Source: JARKPK01 sp964631235 (lineage in GTDB: Bacteria > Planctomycetota > Planctomycetia > Pirellulales > Thermoguttaceae). Taken from it: DNA of 64,000 nucleotides. This document shows, piece after piece, positions 18,218 to 26,498 of this stretch. The stretch lies in contig CAZVZX010000007.1 of the NCBI GenBank assembly GCA_964631235.1, positions 62,001 through 126,000 on the forward strand, written 5' to 3'. The notes under the pieces were generated by a model that saw nothing but the letters and a program-made list of their open reading frames with translations, did not search any database and was not told the origin of the DNA. The translations under genes were made by a program, and so were the position numbers. Each line of letters begins with the position of its first letter. The stretch's first letter is position 1.

Positions 18218-19258
18218 ATGTTCTTCTCGCCGCGAGCCGGGCTAAGCTTCTTGGGGCCGTTCTGTCGGCGGATGGCCGACGCCTTGCACGCGGGCATCGA
18301 CATCCGCTCGGCCGTCGCCCGCGAGTCGCAACGGGCCCGGGGAGCGGCGCGCCGGCCGCTGATGCGTCTTGACGAAGCGATCCGTCGCGGCGAGAGCATG
18401 ACGGTGGCCTTCGAGTCGGCCGACGAGTTCTTCCCTCCGCTGATGCGGCGGATGATCGAAGTGGGCGAGGCCACCGGCCGCTCGGCCGAAGTGTTCGCTC
18501 AGTTAGCCGATCACTATCAATTGCGGCGCGAACTGAGCCGCGCGTTTCTGCTTTCGATCCTTTGGCCGATGGTTCAATTGGGCTTGGCCTTGGCCGTTGT
18601 CGGGCTGCTGATTTGGTTGCTCGGCGTGGTCAACGCGATGACCGGCGGCCACGTCGATCCGCTCGGCCTGGGGCTGATCGGCGCCCGGGGACTGGCAATC
18701 TATCTCGCTGCGGTCGGCGGCGCGGCTCTGGTCATCGGCGGTTTGATCTGGTCGTTTCGCCGCGGATGGTGGTGGGCGGCCCGATGGCAGCGCGCGGCCC
18801 TTCGGCTGCCGGTGCTGGGAAGGGCGCTGCGCGACCTAGCCCTGGCCCGAGTCGCCTGGGCGCTGCACCTGACGATGGGGGCGGGCATGGATGTGCCTCG
18901 TGCGATTCAGATCAGCATGGCCGCCGCCCGAAACGCCAAGTTCGACGACGATTCGGCAACCTTGCGACGGAGCCTGGAGCAAGGAACCTCCATTGCCGAG
19001 GCCTTTCGCGGGCTGAACGGCTATCCCGACGAATTCCTCGACTCGCTGGCCGTCGGCGAGCAATCCGGGCGGTTGAGCGAATCGCTCGGCGTACTAAGCG
19101 AACAGTACCAACGCCGCGCCCGCGATGCCATGACAACACTGACGACCGTGGCCGGCTGGCTCGTTTGGGCACTGGTGGCCGGCCTGATCATCATGGTGAT
19201 CTTTCGGCTGGCGTTCTTCTACTTGAATACGCTTAACGAAGCGGCCCGCTGGCGATAA
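18218..19258 (+). CDS. Type II secretion / type IV pilus F-type (GspF/PilC) membrane protein
   Basis: A 346-residue protein with two T2SF repeats: LSFLGPFCRRMADALHAGID with MIEVGEATGR, and ARVAWALHLTMGAGMDVPRA with SLAVGEQSGR. Three long hydrophobic segments fall near residues 117-140, 160-185 and 310-335, the usual GspF topology. This type forms the inner-membrane platform of type II secretion or type IV pilus machines. No ATPase, pilin or secretin gene is nearby, so it looks like one of the scattered orphan F proteins common in planctomycetes. The ATG at 18218 is chosen for family length and a GGAG upstream; the frame is open much further but reads as non-coding. Confidence 0.85.
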   Translation: MFFSPRAGLSFLGPFCRRMADALHAGIDIRSAVARESQRARGAARRPLMRLDEAIRRGESMTVAFESADEFFPPLMRRMIEVGEATGRSAEVFAQLADHYQLRRELSRAFLLSILWPMVQLGLALAVVGLLIWLLGVVNAMTGGHVDPLGLGLIGARGLAIYLAAVGGAALVIGGLIWSFRRGWWWAARWQRAALRLPVLGRALRDLALARVAWALHLTMGAGMDVPRAIQISMAAARNAKFDDDSATLRRSLEQGTSIAEAFRGLNGYPDEFLDSLAVGEQSGRLSESLGVLSEQYQRRARDAMTTLTTVAGWLVWALVAGLIIMVIFRLAFFYLNTLNEAARWR

Positions 19259-19592
19259 TAGTGGTGTTCGCTGGTGATAACGGCATCGCCTGTCGGCGCT
19301 GGTCGCATGGCGTCGGCAACGGCTGCCGGCGAATCCTCTTCCTCGGGCTGAACAGAAAGTGCAGATAGCGGCGGTTCCCCTGGCAAAAGGCCGACGGTCG
19401 GGCTAACATGCCGCAAGCGAAGATGCGGTAATTGCGTCCGGTGCGGACGCCGGCTCGCCCCGGCGCGACCGTGCGGCCGTCGGAAGTCGCTTCTCGGGCG
19501 AGATCCGGCCAAGCCGATTGCGAACGTCGCGACCAAGCGGGTAATTCCGCGTGAACGTTTCAATCGAAGCAACGCAAACGGGAGCAACTCTC
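19259..19592. other. Intergenic region
   Basis: No gene, RNA or terminator was recognised between the T2SF gene and the epimerase gene. Confidence 0.5.
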
Positions 19593-20543
19593 ATGCGAAC
19601 CTTTTTGGTCACGGGCGGGGCAGGATTCATCGGTTCGCACATTGCCGAGGCGCTGGTCCGACGCGGCGATCGGGTTCGCATCATCGACAACCTCAGCACC
19701 GGCCATCGCGAGAACTTCGCGCCGTTTGCCGATCGGGTCGAGTTCATCGAAGGCGATCTGTTGGATTCGTCCGCGGTCGCCCGGGCCGTTGAAGGAGTCG
19801 AGGTCGTTTTCCACCAAGCGGCGTTGGCCTCGGTGCCGCGCAGCGTAGAACGCCCGTTGGACACCCACGCCCATTGCGTGACGGCGACGGTGAACCTGCT
19901 GCACGCGGCCCGGCAGGCCGGCGTGCGGCGGCTGGTGTATGCCGCATCGAGCAGCGCTTACGGCGATCAGCCCTTTAGCAGCAAGCGCGAATGCGACATG
20001 CCCGCACCGCTTTCGCCCTACGCAGCCGCAAAACTGGCCGCCGAGTATTATTGCGCGGCCTTTTGGCACACGTACAAGTTCGAAACCGTGGCCATCCGCT
20101 ATTTCAACGTGTTCGGCCCGCGGCAAGACCCCAACAGCCCATACTCGGCCGTTATTCCACGCTTTACCGCGGCGATGTTGGCCGGACGCCGGCCGGTGAT
20201 CTACGGCGACGGGCGCCAGTCGCGCGACTTTACCTTCGTGGCCAACGTGGTCGATGCAAATCTGCTTGCGGCCGATGCGGCGAACGTCGCCGGCCGAGTG
20301 TTCAACGCCGCCAACGGGAAGAACACCGATTTGCTGACACTGGTCGAAATGCTCAATCGGCTTTTGGGTACGAAGATCGAACCGGAGTTCGCCCCGCCGC
20401 GAGTGGGCGACGTGAAAGAGAGCCTGGCCGACATCACCCAAGCCCGTCGCTGCCTCGGCTACGAGCCGCAAGTGACCTTCGAAGAAGGATTGCGGCGAAC
20501 AGTGGACTACTACAAGACCCTAGCGGCCGGCGGGAAGCTGTGA
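19593..20543 (+). CDS. NAD-dependent epimerase/dehydratase (UDP-glucose 4-epimerase-like, extended SDR)
   Basis: A 316-residue protein starting MRTFLVTGGAGFIGSHIAEAL, with the glycine-rich NAD loop GGAGFIG, aspartate 31-type NAD ribose binding (IIDNLSTG), the catalytic serine in YAASSSAYGD and the YxxxK pair in SPYAAAKLAAE. RYFNVFGPRQDP and GDGRQSRDFTFV are typical of the WbpP/GalE-like subgroup that interconverts UDP-hexoses or UDP-N-acetylhexosamines for cell-surface glycans. GGGAG precedes the ATG by about 9 bp. It converges on the ribokinase gene across a repeat-rich gap. Confidence 0.9.
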   Translation: MRTFLVTGGAGFIGSHIAEALVRRGDRVRIIDNLSTGHRENFAPFADRVEFIEGDLLDSSAVARAVEGVEVVFHQAALASVPRSVERPLDTHAHCVTATVNLLHAARQAGVRRLVYAASSSAYGDQPFSSKRECDMPAPLSPYAAAKLAAEYYCAAFWHTYKFETVAIRYFNVFGPRQDPNSPYSAVIPRFTAAMLAGRRPVIYGDGRQSRDFTFVANVVDANLLAADAANVAGRVFNAANGKNTDLLTLVEMLNRLLGTKIEPEFAPPRVGDVKESLADITQARRCLGYEPQVTFEEGLRRTVDYYKTLAAGGKL

Positions 20544-20544
20544 A

Positions 20545-20777
20545 GTAGCGAAATCGCAGAGAAAGAATAATCGCGAAACCGCGAAACCGCGAAAGGGCAA
20601 TACTAAGAAGAAAGTCCATCGCCGAAGCGCACGGGAGCGAAAAGAGAAAAGAGAGAGAAGGGCAGCGGGATGAGCGATACGAACGCTCGTAATTACTGAT
20701 CTTCCGACTACCGACTTTTCGTTCTGGCCCGTTTCGCGATTTCGCTATTTCGCCATTTCGCCATTTCGCGATTACTG
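20545..20777. repeat. Paired low-complexity GCGAAA arms in opposite orientation
   Basis: Left arm at 20545-20597 consists of short GCGAAA(C/T)C units. Right arm at 20728-20777 has the complementary TTTCGC(C/T)A units. The pair could fold into a long imperfect hairpin between two convergent genes and might end transcription from both sides, although it has no T-run. Confidence 0.6.
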
Positions 20778-20834
20778 TCCGATGTCTGTGCCTCGTGTCC
20801 TTTCGCTCGTTTCGCGGTCCGAATGGCTTGGCCG

Positions 20835-21767
20835 TCAGGCGCACGACGCGGCGCGGCGCACCTCGGCCTCGGTCGGCAAACTGGGCTGCGCGCCCATTCG
20901 CGAGGCCGCCAACGCGCCGGCCACCGCGGCGAACCGTGCGGCTGCCAACGGCGATTCGCCCCGGGCCAGCGCCACGGCCCACGCCCCGCAAAATGCGTCG
21001 CCGGCCGCCGTGCTATCAACCGCCGAAACCGGATGCGGCGGCACCATCAGCCCGCGTCCCGCTTGCTCGACGACTAACGCGCCGCGGGCGCCGAGGGTAA
21101 CGACCACGCACTTCGGCCCGGCGGCCAGCAAGCGGTCGGCCGCGGCCTGGGCCGTCGCCTGATCGACGACCGCAATGCCGGTGAGCCGCTCGGCCTCGCT
21201 CTCGTTGGGTTTCAGATACGTGATGTGCCGCAGCAGTCCCTCCGGCAAAGGTTGGCTCGGGGCCGGAGCCGGATCGAGAATCACCGGCACACCAGCCGAA
21301 AAGGCAATCTCGGCTGCGCGACAAACAGTTGCCAGCGGTGTTTCCAACTGCATCACTACGATATCGGCCGAGCGGATCGCCTCGGCCGCCCGATCGATGT
21401 CTGCGGGCGAAAGGGCCTCGTTTGCCCCGGACGCTACCGAAATCATGTTCTCGCCTCGGTCGTCCACCAAGATCAGTGCCACGCCGGTTGCCCGCTGCGG
21501 ATCGCGGAGCACCCAGCCGGTGTCGATTCCCTCTTGTTCGTAACCGGCAACGGCCTGTCGGCCGAACAGGTCGTCGCCCACCTTGGCGATAAAGGTGGTT
21601 TTCGCCCCAAGGCGTGCGGCTGCCACCGCCTGATTGGCCCCTTTGCCGCCCGGCGCCATCACGAACGTACCGCCGACAACCGTCTCGCCCGGCTTCGGCA
21701 AATGAGCGGTTTTCACCACCATATCGGTATTCGAGCTGCCCACCACTACCACATGCGGCGTCTTCAT
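20835..21767 (-). CDS. rbsK: Ribokinase (PfkB family)
   Basis: A 310-residue protein. The N-terminal PfkB signature is seen in APGGKGANQAVAAARLGA, and the C-terminal signature in DSTAAGDAFCGAWAV, with the catalytic aspartate of AAGD; the usual DTTGAGD is slightly altered. Ribokinases phosphorylate D-ribose to ribose 5-phosphate with ATP in the cytoplasm. The ATG at 21767 has AGGAG 6 bp upstream. It follows a predicted sugar permease gene on the same strand, consistent with uptake then phosphorylation. A 283-bp repeat-rich spacer separates the two. Confidence 0.88.
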   Translation of the reverse strand: MKTPHVVVVGSSNTDMVVKTAHLPKPGETVVGGTFVMAPGGKGANQAVAAARLGAKTTFIAKVGDDLFGRQAVAGYEQEGIDTGWVLRDPQRATGVALILVDDRGENMISVASGANEALSPADIDRAAEAIRSADIVVMQLETPLATVCRAAEIAFSAGVPVILDPAPAPSQPLPEGLLRHITYLKPNESEAERLTGIAVVDQATAQAAADRLLAAGPKCVVVTLGARGALVVEQAGRGLMVPPHPVSAVDSTAAGDAFCGAWAVALARGESPLAAARFAAVAGALAASRMGAQPSLPTEAEVRRAASCA

Positions 21768-21799
21768 CGAACACTCCTGCAACCGGTTTGAACAATCAT

Positions 21800-22050
21800 C
21801 GACCGCGAATCAATCAAGAGAACCGCGAATCAACGCGAATCAACGCGAATCAACACGAATGAAACACAATAACCGCGAATCGGCACGAATAGGCGCGAAT
21901 AGGCACGAATGGACTTGTATAACCGCGAATGAACGCTAAGGACCGCGAATGAGCGCGAATGAACTTGAATGACCCACAAGGGCCGCGAATGGGCGCAAAC
22001 GAAAACAAACGAGAATGGATAAACACGAATGAGCGTGCGATAACGCGCAC
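21800..22050. repeat. Degenerate tandem repeat of a CGCGAAT motif
   Basis: About fourteen copies of CGCGAAT or CACGAAT recur every 10-12 bp (some every 20), giving an A-rich, purine-biased strand unlike the surrounding DNA. The array fills nearly all of the gap between the permease stop codon and the ribokinase start. It is too short-period and variable for CRISPR. Confidence 0.85.
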
Positions 22051-23049
22051 TCAACGCGAAACGATAATCGTTCCCAGGCCGATGACGAACGCGGCGAACA
22101 TGGCTGCCAGCAGTCGGTTGGTGCCGGGCGGGGCCTCGCGGAACTCGCGCCACACGAAAACGCCCCACAGGGCGGCCACCAATGTCGCCCCTTGGCCCAG
22201 CCCATACGAAATGGCGAACCCGGCCTTGCCGGCGGCGATGATGCTCATCGTCATCCCCACGCCCCAGATCATCCCGCCGACGATCCCCCACAAGTGATCG
22301 CGCGGCGAACCGCGAAAATAGTCGGCCGCGGCCAACGGCGCGCCGGCCACCGGAAACCGCATCAGCAAGGTGTTGAACACGAAGTTGCTCGCCAGTACGC
22401 CCAACGAGAAAAAGACCATCGCCGTGTACGGCGAGAGCTTGCCCGGCTCCAGGGCAACGGGATCCTCGGCCATCGATCGGGCAACGCACAAATAAAACGT
22501 GCCCATCAACAGCCCGCACAAGATCGAAAGCGCCAATCCCTTCACGCCGCCGCCCGACTCCTTCTGCGACGGCAGACGCCGATAGGCCAAGGCGTCGAGC
22601 ACGATTGCCGCCGCCACCAACACCATGCCCGAGAACAGCAGCACTGGGTTTCCCGTGGGCTGGTTGATGTAGTTGACAATCGTGCCGACGATCAGTGCCA
22701 GCCCGATTCCCACGGGAAACGCCACCGCCATGCCGGCTAAGGCAATGGCCGCCACCAGCAAAATATTGGCCGCATTGAATACCACCCCGCCCAACAGTGC
22801 CCAACCTTGGGCGGGCCACTGGGCTTGGCGAAGGTCTTCGAGGAACGGCCGGCCCTTCTCGCCAATGCTGCCCAGCGTGAAGGCCAAAATCAACGCCATC
22901 AGCAGCACGCCGATCACGTAATCCCAGTAGAACAACTCGAAACGCCACGATCGGCCCGCCAGCTTCTGCGTGTTGGCCCACGATCCCCAACAGAACATCG
23001 TAATGATGCAAAACACGACCGCCGCCGCGTAGCTTTCCAATACGAACAT
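22051..23049 (-). CDS. GRP/DMT-type sugar permease
   Basis: A 332-residue, very hydrophobic protein with about ten transmembrane segments, starting FVLESYAAAVVFCIITMFCWGSWANTQKL. The CWGSWANTQK motif and the internal repeat of five helices resemble the GRP (glucose/ribose porter) and RhaT-like branch of the drug/metabolite transporter superfamily. Its position before ribokinase suggests a pentose or other monosaccharide as substrate; this is inferred from context. The Shine-Dalgarno AGGAG (23061-23057) overlaps the left end of a dispersed repeat. Confidence 0.8.
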   Translation of the reverse strand: MFVLESYAAAVVFCIITMFCWGSWANTQKLAGRSWRFELFYWDYVIGVLLMALILAFTLGSIGEKGRPFLEDLRQAQWPAQGWALLGGVVFNAANILLVAAIALAGMAVAFPVGIGLALIVGTIVNYINQPTGNPVLLFSGMVLVAAAIVLDALAYRRLPSQKESGGGVKGLALSILCGLLMGTFYLCVARSMAEDPVALEPGKLSPYTAMVFFSLGVLASNFVFNTLLMRFPVAGAPLAAADYFRGSPRDHLWGIVGGMIWGVGMTMSIIAAGKAGFAISYGLGQGATLVAALWGVFVWREFREAPPGTNRLLAAMFAAFVIGLGTIIVSR

Positions 23050-23587
23050 CGAGGAACTCCTAAATAAAACCGCGAACAACGGAAAGCGGTTCAAACAGGG
23101 CTGCACGCAAGAGAGCCGCTTTGCTGCGTCAGCGACCGCTTCCGCAATTGTGTGAAACGATTTCGCTCGACGACGGGCCGCGCAACTCCGCGCAGGGCCA
23201 TCCGCTGAAACTTGGTGACTGTGGAAGACCCGGGAACGTCGGCCGCGAATCTACCGCGCCGCCTACCGGCACGCAACGCCCTCAGCCGCCGGAGGTTTCG
23301 CCCCTTTGCGGCCAGCCGGCGACGGCTTTGCCCGCGACCGAAACGGCAGGAATCCTACCGCCGCCGTTGCGATTGCCTTTCGGGCGGCGCGCCTGTCGTC
23401 GTCGTACAGGCGGCGATATACTGCTCGCGTGCACGAACGAGCGATTCTCGACGAGAAAGAATCCATTTCGCAACGTGCGAGGTATAGAATACTTTGCTTC
23501 AGCCTGGGCGCGCAATCGCAACGGGCGGCTCGTGTTGATTCAGAAAAGAAATCCGCGGCCGTTGGCCGAATTGATCGTTACGAGACC
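23050..23587. other. Divergent intergenic region
   Basis: Holds repeat copy C next to the permease start and, on the right, the promoter region of aspA, where GTATAGAATAC near 23482 is a possible but weak -10. No gene is recognised. Confidence 0.5.
23057..23166 (+). repeat. Dispersed palindromic element, copy C
   Basis: A full-length copy: left end CCTAAATAAAACCGCG, then GGAAAGCGGTTCAAAC, core GCACGCAAGAGAGCCGC, right arm CGACCGCTTCCGCAATTGTG with a degenerate end GAAACGATTTCG. The left end is only 10 bp from the permease start codon and forms part of its ribosome binding site. Confidence 0.75.
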
Positions 23588-25021
23588 ATGTCGAACTCAA
23601 CCCGTCGTGAAACCGACCTGCTTGGCGCCCGCGATCTGCCGGCCGAGGTTCTATGGGGCATCCACACGTTGCGGGCGGTGGAGAACTTTCCCATTTCTGG
23701 CCGGCGGGTGCATCGGGGGTTGATTCGCGCATTTGCGGCGGTGAAGTGGGCGGCCGCTCGGGCCAACCATCGCCTCGAACCTTGGCCGGCCGAGGTCTTC
23801 GACGCGATCGAAACCGCCTGCGGCGAAATGCTCGCCGGGCAACTCGACGAGCATATCGTCGTCGATGCGCTGCAAGGCGGCGCGGGCACCTCGACGAACA
23901 TGAACGTCAACGAAGTGCTGGCGAATCGAGCGTTGCAACTGCTCGGCCGACCGCCCGGCAGCTACGACCTCATCCATCCCCACGACGACCTTAACCGCCA
24001 TCAATCGACCAACGACACCTACCCTACGGCGCTTCGAGTGGCGGCCATTTGGGGCGTTCGGGCGCTGGAGCGGGCGGTGGTGGAACTAGTCGAGGCCTTT
24101 CAACGCCAAGAGCGGCGCTGTGCCGACGTGGTGAAGGTCGGCCGCACGCAACTGCAAGACGCCGTGTTGATCACCCTCGGACGCGAGTTCGGCGCGTATG
24201 CCGAGGCCTTCGCCCGCGACCGTTGGCGGCTTTACAAGTGCGAGGAACGTCTGCGGGTGGTCAATCTGGGCGGTACGGCCGTCGGCACCGGCCTGGGCGC
24301 CCCGCGGGAGTACATCTTCCGCGTTGTCGAGGAACTCAAAGAGATCACCGGGTTGGGGCTGTCGCGGGCGGAGAATCTGCTCGAAGCGACCCAGAACACC
24401 GATGCGTTGGTCGAGGTCAGCGGCATTGTCCGCACCGTGGCCGCCAACCTGTTGAAGACGGCCAACGATCTGCGCCTGCTGTCGTCGGGGCCCGACGCCG
24501 GCTTGGGCGAAATCCGCCTGCCGCCGCGCCAGGCCGGCTCGTCGCTGATGCCGGGAAAGGTCAACCCGGTGATTGCCGAGGCGGCTGCGCAGGCGGCCAT
24601 CGCCGCAATGGGCTACGATCAGATCGTCGTTCACGCGCTCAGCGGCAGCAATCTCGAGTTGCCGCAGTTTCTGCCGCTGGCGGCCGATCATCTGCTTACC
24701 GCGCTCGATCTGCTCGCTGCGGCCTGCTCTCTGCTGGCGGGCGCATGCGTCGAGGGCATCGAGCCCGACGCCGAACGCTGCCGTCGCCATGTCGAGAACA
24801 GCACGGCCGCCGCGACGGCGTTGGTCGAAACGATCGGCTACGAGGCCGCCCAGCGTTTGGCCCGCGATGCCCGAGCCGCGGGGCGGTCGCTGCGGGATCT
24901 GGCGATCGAGCGCGGGCTGTTGACGGCCGCGCAGTTCGACGAAGCGGTTTCGCCGCAGCGCGTGATGCGACTCGGCTCGATTCGCCCCGGCATTGAATCT
25001 CAGTGGAACACCGAACGATGA
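23588..25021 (+). CDS. aspA: Aspartate ammonia-lyase
   Basis: A 477-residue protein of the fumarase/aspartase superfamily. Conserved blocks are GAGTSTNMNVNEVLANRAL, HPHDDLNRHQSTNDTYPTA, and the signature loop GSSLMPGKVNP with the catalytic serine. The aspartase rather than fumarase assignment rests on the N-terminus TDLLGARDLPAEVLWGIHTLRA. It releases ammonia from aspartate to give fumarate. It overlaps the downstream hydF start by 4 bp (ATGA), so the two are translationally coupled. In anaerobes with [FeFe]-hydrogenase, aspartase genes are found among the hyd maturation genes. Confidence 0.9.
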   Translation: MSNSTRRETDLLGARDLPAEVLWGIHTLRAVENFPISGRRVHRGLIRAFAAVKWAAARANHRLEPWPAEVFDAIETACGEMLAGQLDEHIVVDALQGGAGTSTNMNVNEVLANRALQLLGRPPGSYDLIHPHDDLNRHQSTNDTYPTALRVAAIWGVRALERAVVELVEAFQRQERRCADVVKVGRTQLQDAVLITLGREFGAYAEAFARDRWRLYKCEERLRVVNLGGTAVGTGLGAPREYIFRVVEELKEITGLGLSRAENLLEATQNTDALVEVSGIVRTVAANLLKTANDLRLLSSGPDAGLGEIRLPPRQAGSSLMPGKVNPVIAEAAAQAAIAAMGYDQIVVHALSGSNLELPQFLPLAADHLLTALDLLAAACSLLAGACVEGIEPDAERCRRHVENSTAAATALVETIGYEAAQRLARDARAAGRSLRDLAIERGLLTAAQFDEAVSPQRVMRLGSIRPGIESQWNTER

Positions 25022-26280
25022 ACGCGCCACCGACTCCCAAAGGCTTTCGACTGCACATCGGCATTTTCGGCCGGCGGAATGTGGGCAAGTCGTCGTTGCT
25101 CAACGCGCTGACGCGGCAGCAGGTGGCGATTGTTTCGGCCCAGCCCGGCACCACAACCGACCCGGTGGAAAAGCCGATGGAAATGCTGCCGCTGGGGCCC
25201 GTGTTGTTCATCGACACGGCCGGCATCGACGACGAGGGCGCCCTGGGCGAGCTTCGCGTGCAGAAGACGCGACAGGTGTTCGACCGGACCGACTTGGCCC
25301 TGCTGGTGGCCGAGGCGGGCCGCTGGGACCGATTCGAGGATCTGGTGCTCGACGAGTTGCGCCGGCGGAAGACCGCCGTGGTGGTCGTCTTCAACAAATG
25401 TGATTTGGCGGAACCCGAGCCGGATCGGCTCGCGCGGCTTGCGGACGAGGGGATGGCGGTGGTCGTCGTCTCGGCGCATTCGGGCCGAGGGATGGCCGAG
25501 TTGCGCGAGGCGATTCTTCGAACGGCGCCCGAGGAGTTCTTCGCTGCGCGGCCGATTGCTGCCGATTTGGTGCCGCCGGGCGAGTTGGCCGTGCTTGTTA
25601 CCCCGATCGACAAGGAAGCGCCGAAGGGCCGCTTGATCTTGCCGCAAGTGCAGACGATCCGCGACCTGCTCGACGGCGATGCCTATTGCCTAGTGGTGAA
25701 AGAGCGCGAACTGCGCGATGCGCTCGAACGGCTCCGTCGCCCGCCGGCCTTGGTGGTGACCGATTCGCAGGCATTCTTGAAGGTGGCCGGCGACACGCCG
25801 CCGTCGGTGCCGATGACATCGTTTTCGATTCTCTTCGCCCGGCACAAGGGCGACTTGGCGGAGTTCGTTCGCGGGGCGATGAGCATCGAACGCCTGCGGC
25901 CCGGCGACCGCGTGCTCATTGCCGAATCGTGCGCTCATCACCCAATAGCCGACGACATCGGCCGGGTGAAGATTCCCCGTTGGCTCGAACAATATGTGGG
26001 CGGCAAGCTGGCGATCGAACACTGCCAAGGCCGCGATTTCCCCGGCGATGAAGCCCTGCGCAGCTATCAACTGGTAGTCCACTGCGGCGCGTGCATGTGG
26101 AACCGCCGCGAGGTGATGTCGCGCATCTTGCGCTGCCGACAGGCAGGCGTGCCGATCGCCAACTACGGAGTAACCATCGCTTACACGCTGGGGATTTTCC
26201 AACGAGCCCTCCAGCCGTTTCCCGACGCATTAGAGGTCTTTCGGCAGGCGGGCGCGGTGCGTCCGTCGCGGCCTTCTTAA
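25018..26280 (+). CDS. hydF: [FeFe]-hydrogenase maturation GTPase HydF
   Basis: A 420-residue protein. The N-terminal GTPase domain has the P-loop GRRNVGKSS, the switch region GTTTDPV, the G3 motif DTAG and the G4 motif NKCD. The C-terminal part carries the HydF iron-sulphur ligand pattern C-x-H-x(47)-H-C-x-x-C, visible as SCAHHP and VHCGAC. HydF is the scaffold on which the 2Fe subcluster of the H-cluster is built with HydE and HydG. No hydE, hydG or hydA gene is in the window. The ATG overlaps the aspA stop codon. Confidence 0.93.
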   Translation: MNAPPTPKGFRLHIGIFGRRNVGKSSLLNALTRQQVAIVSAQPGTTTDPVEKPMEMLPLGPVLFIDTAGIDDEGALGELRVQKTRQVFDRTDLALLVAEAGRWDRFEDLVLDELRRRKTAVVVVFNKCDLAEPEPDRLARLADEGMAVVVVSAHSGRGMAELREAILRTAPEEFFAARPIAADLVPPGELAVLVTPIDKEAPKGRLILPQVQTIRDLLDGDAYCLVVKERELRDALERLRRPPALVVTDSQAFLKVAGDTPPSVPMTSFSILFARHKGDLAEFVRGAMSIERLRPGDRVLIAESCAHHPIADDIGRVKIPRWLEQYVGGKLAIEHCQGRDFPGDEALRSYQLVVHCGACMWNRREVMSRILRCRQAGVPIANYGVTIAYTLGIFQRALQPFPDALEVFRQAGAVRPSRPS

Positions 26281-26427
26281 TGGTTCTGGCGTCGTTTCGA
26301 CACCGTTGGCGAGAACCCATTGAGCCATTCGTCGGCTCAACGACTTGGCGCAAGCGACGCGGTCGTTCGCCGCCGGCGCGGCCGGTTATGCGTTGCTCTT
26401 GCTGCGCTGGCGGCCGTTTTTCCGCGC

Positions 26428-26455
26428 TTGGCCGGCGTTTGCGGGCTGCTACAAT
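26428..26455 (+). promoter_or_regulatory. Candidate promoter before the AAA-VWA gene pair
   Basis: TTGGCC (26428-26433) and TACAAT (26450-26455) are 16 bp apart, about 44 bp before the ATG at 26499. Confidence 0.4.
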
Positions 26456-26498
26456 TCCAAAAGTCGATTACTTCAAAGAATCAGAAAGCCTTATTGCC

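Noticed and set aside
19219..19587. 122-codon frame on the - strand between the T2SF and epimerase genes
   Set aside because: Overlaps the end of the T2SF gene and shows no recognisable product.
21800..22050. CRISPR array or a coding repeat in the CGCGAAT region
   Set aside because: Period is only 10-12 bp and variable, and no protein-like frame is maintained.
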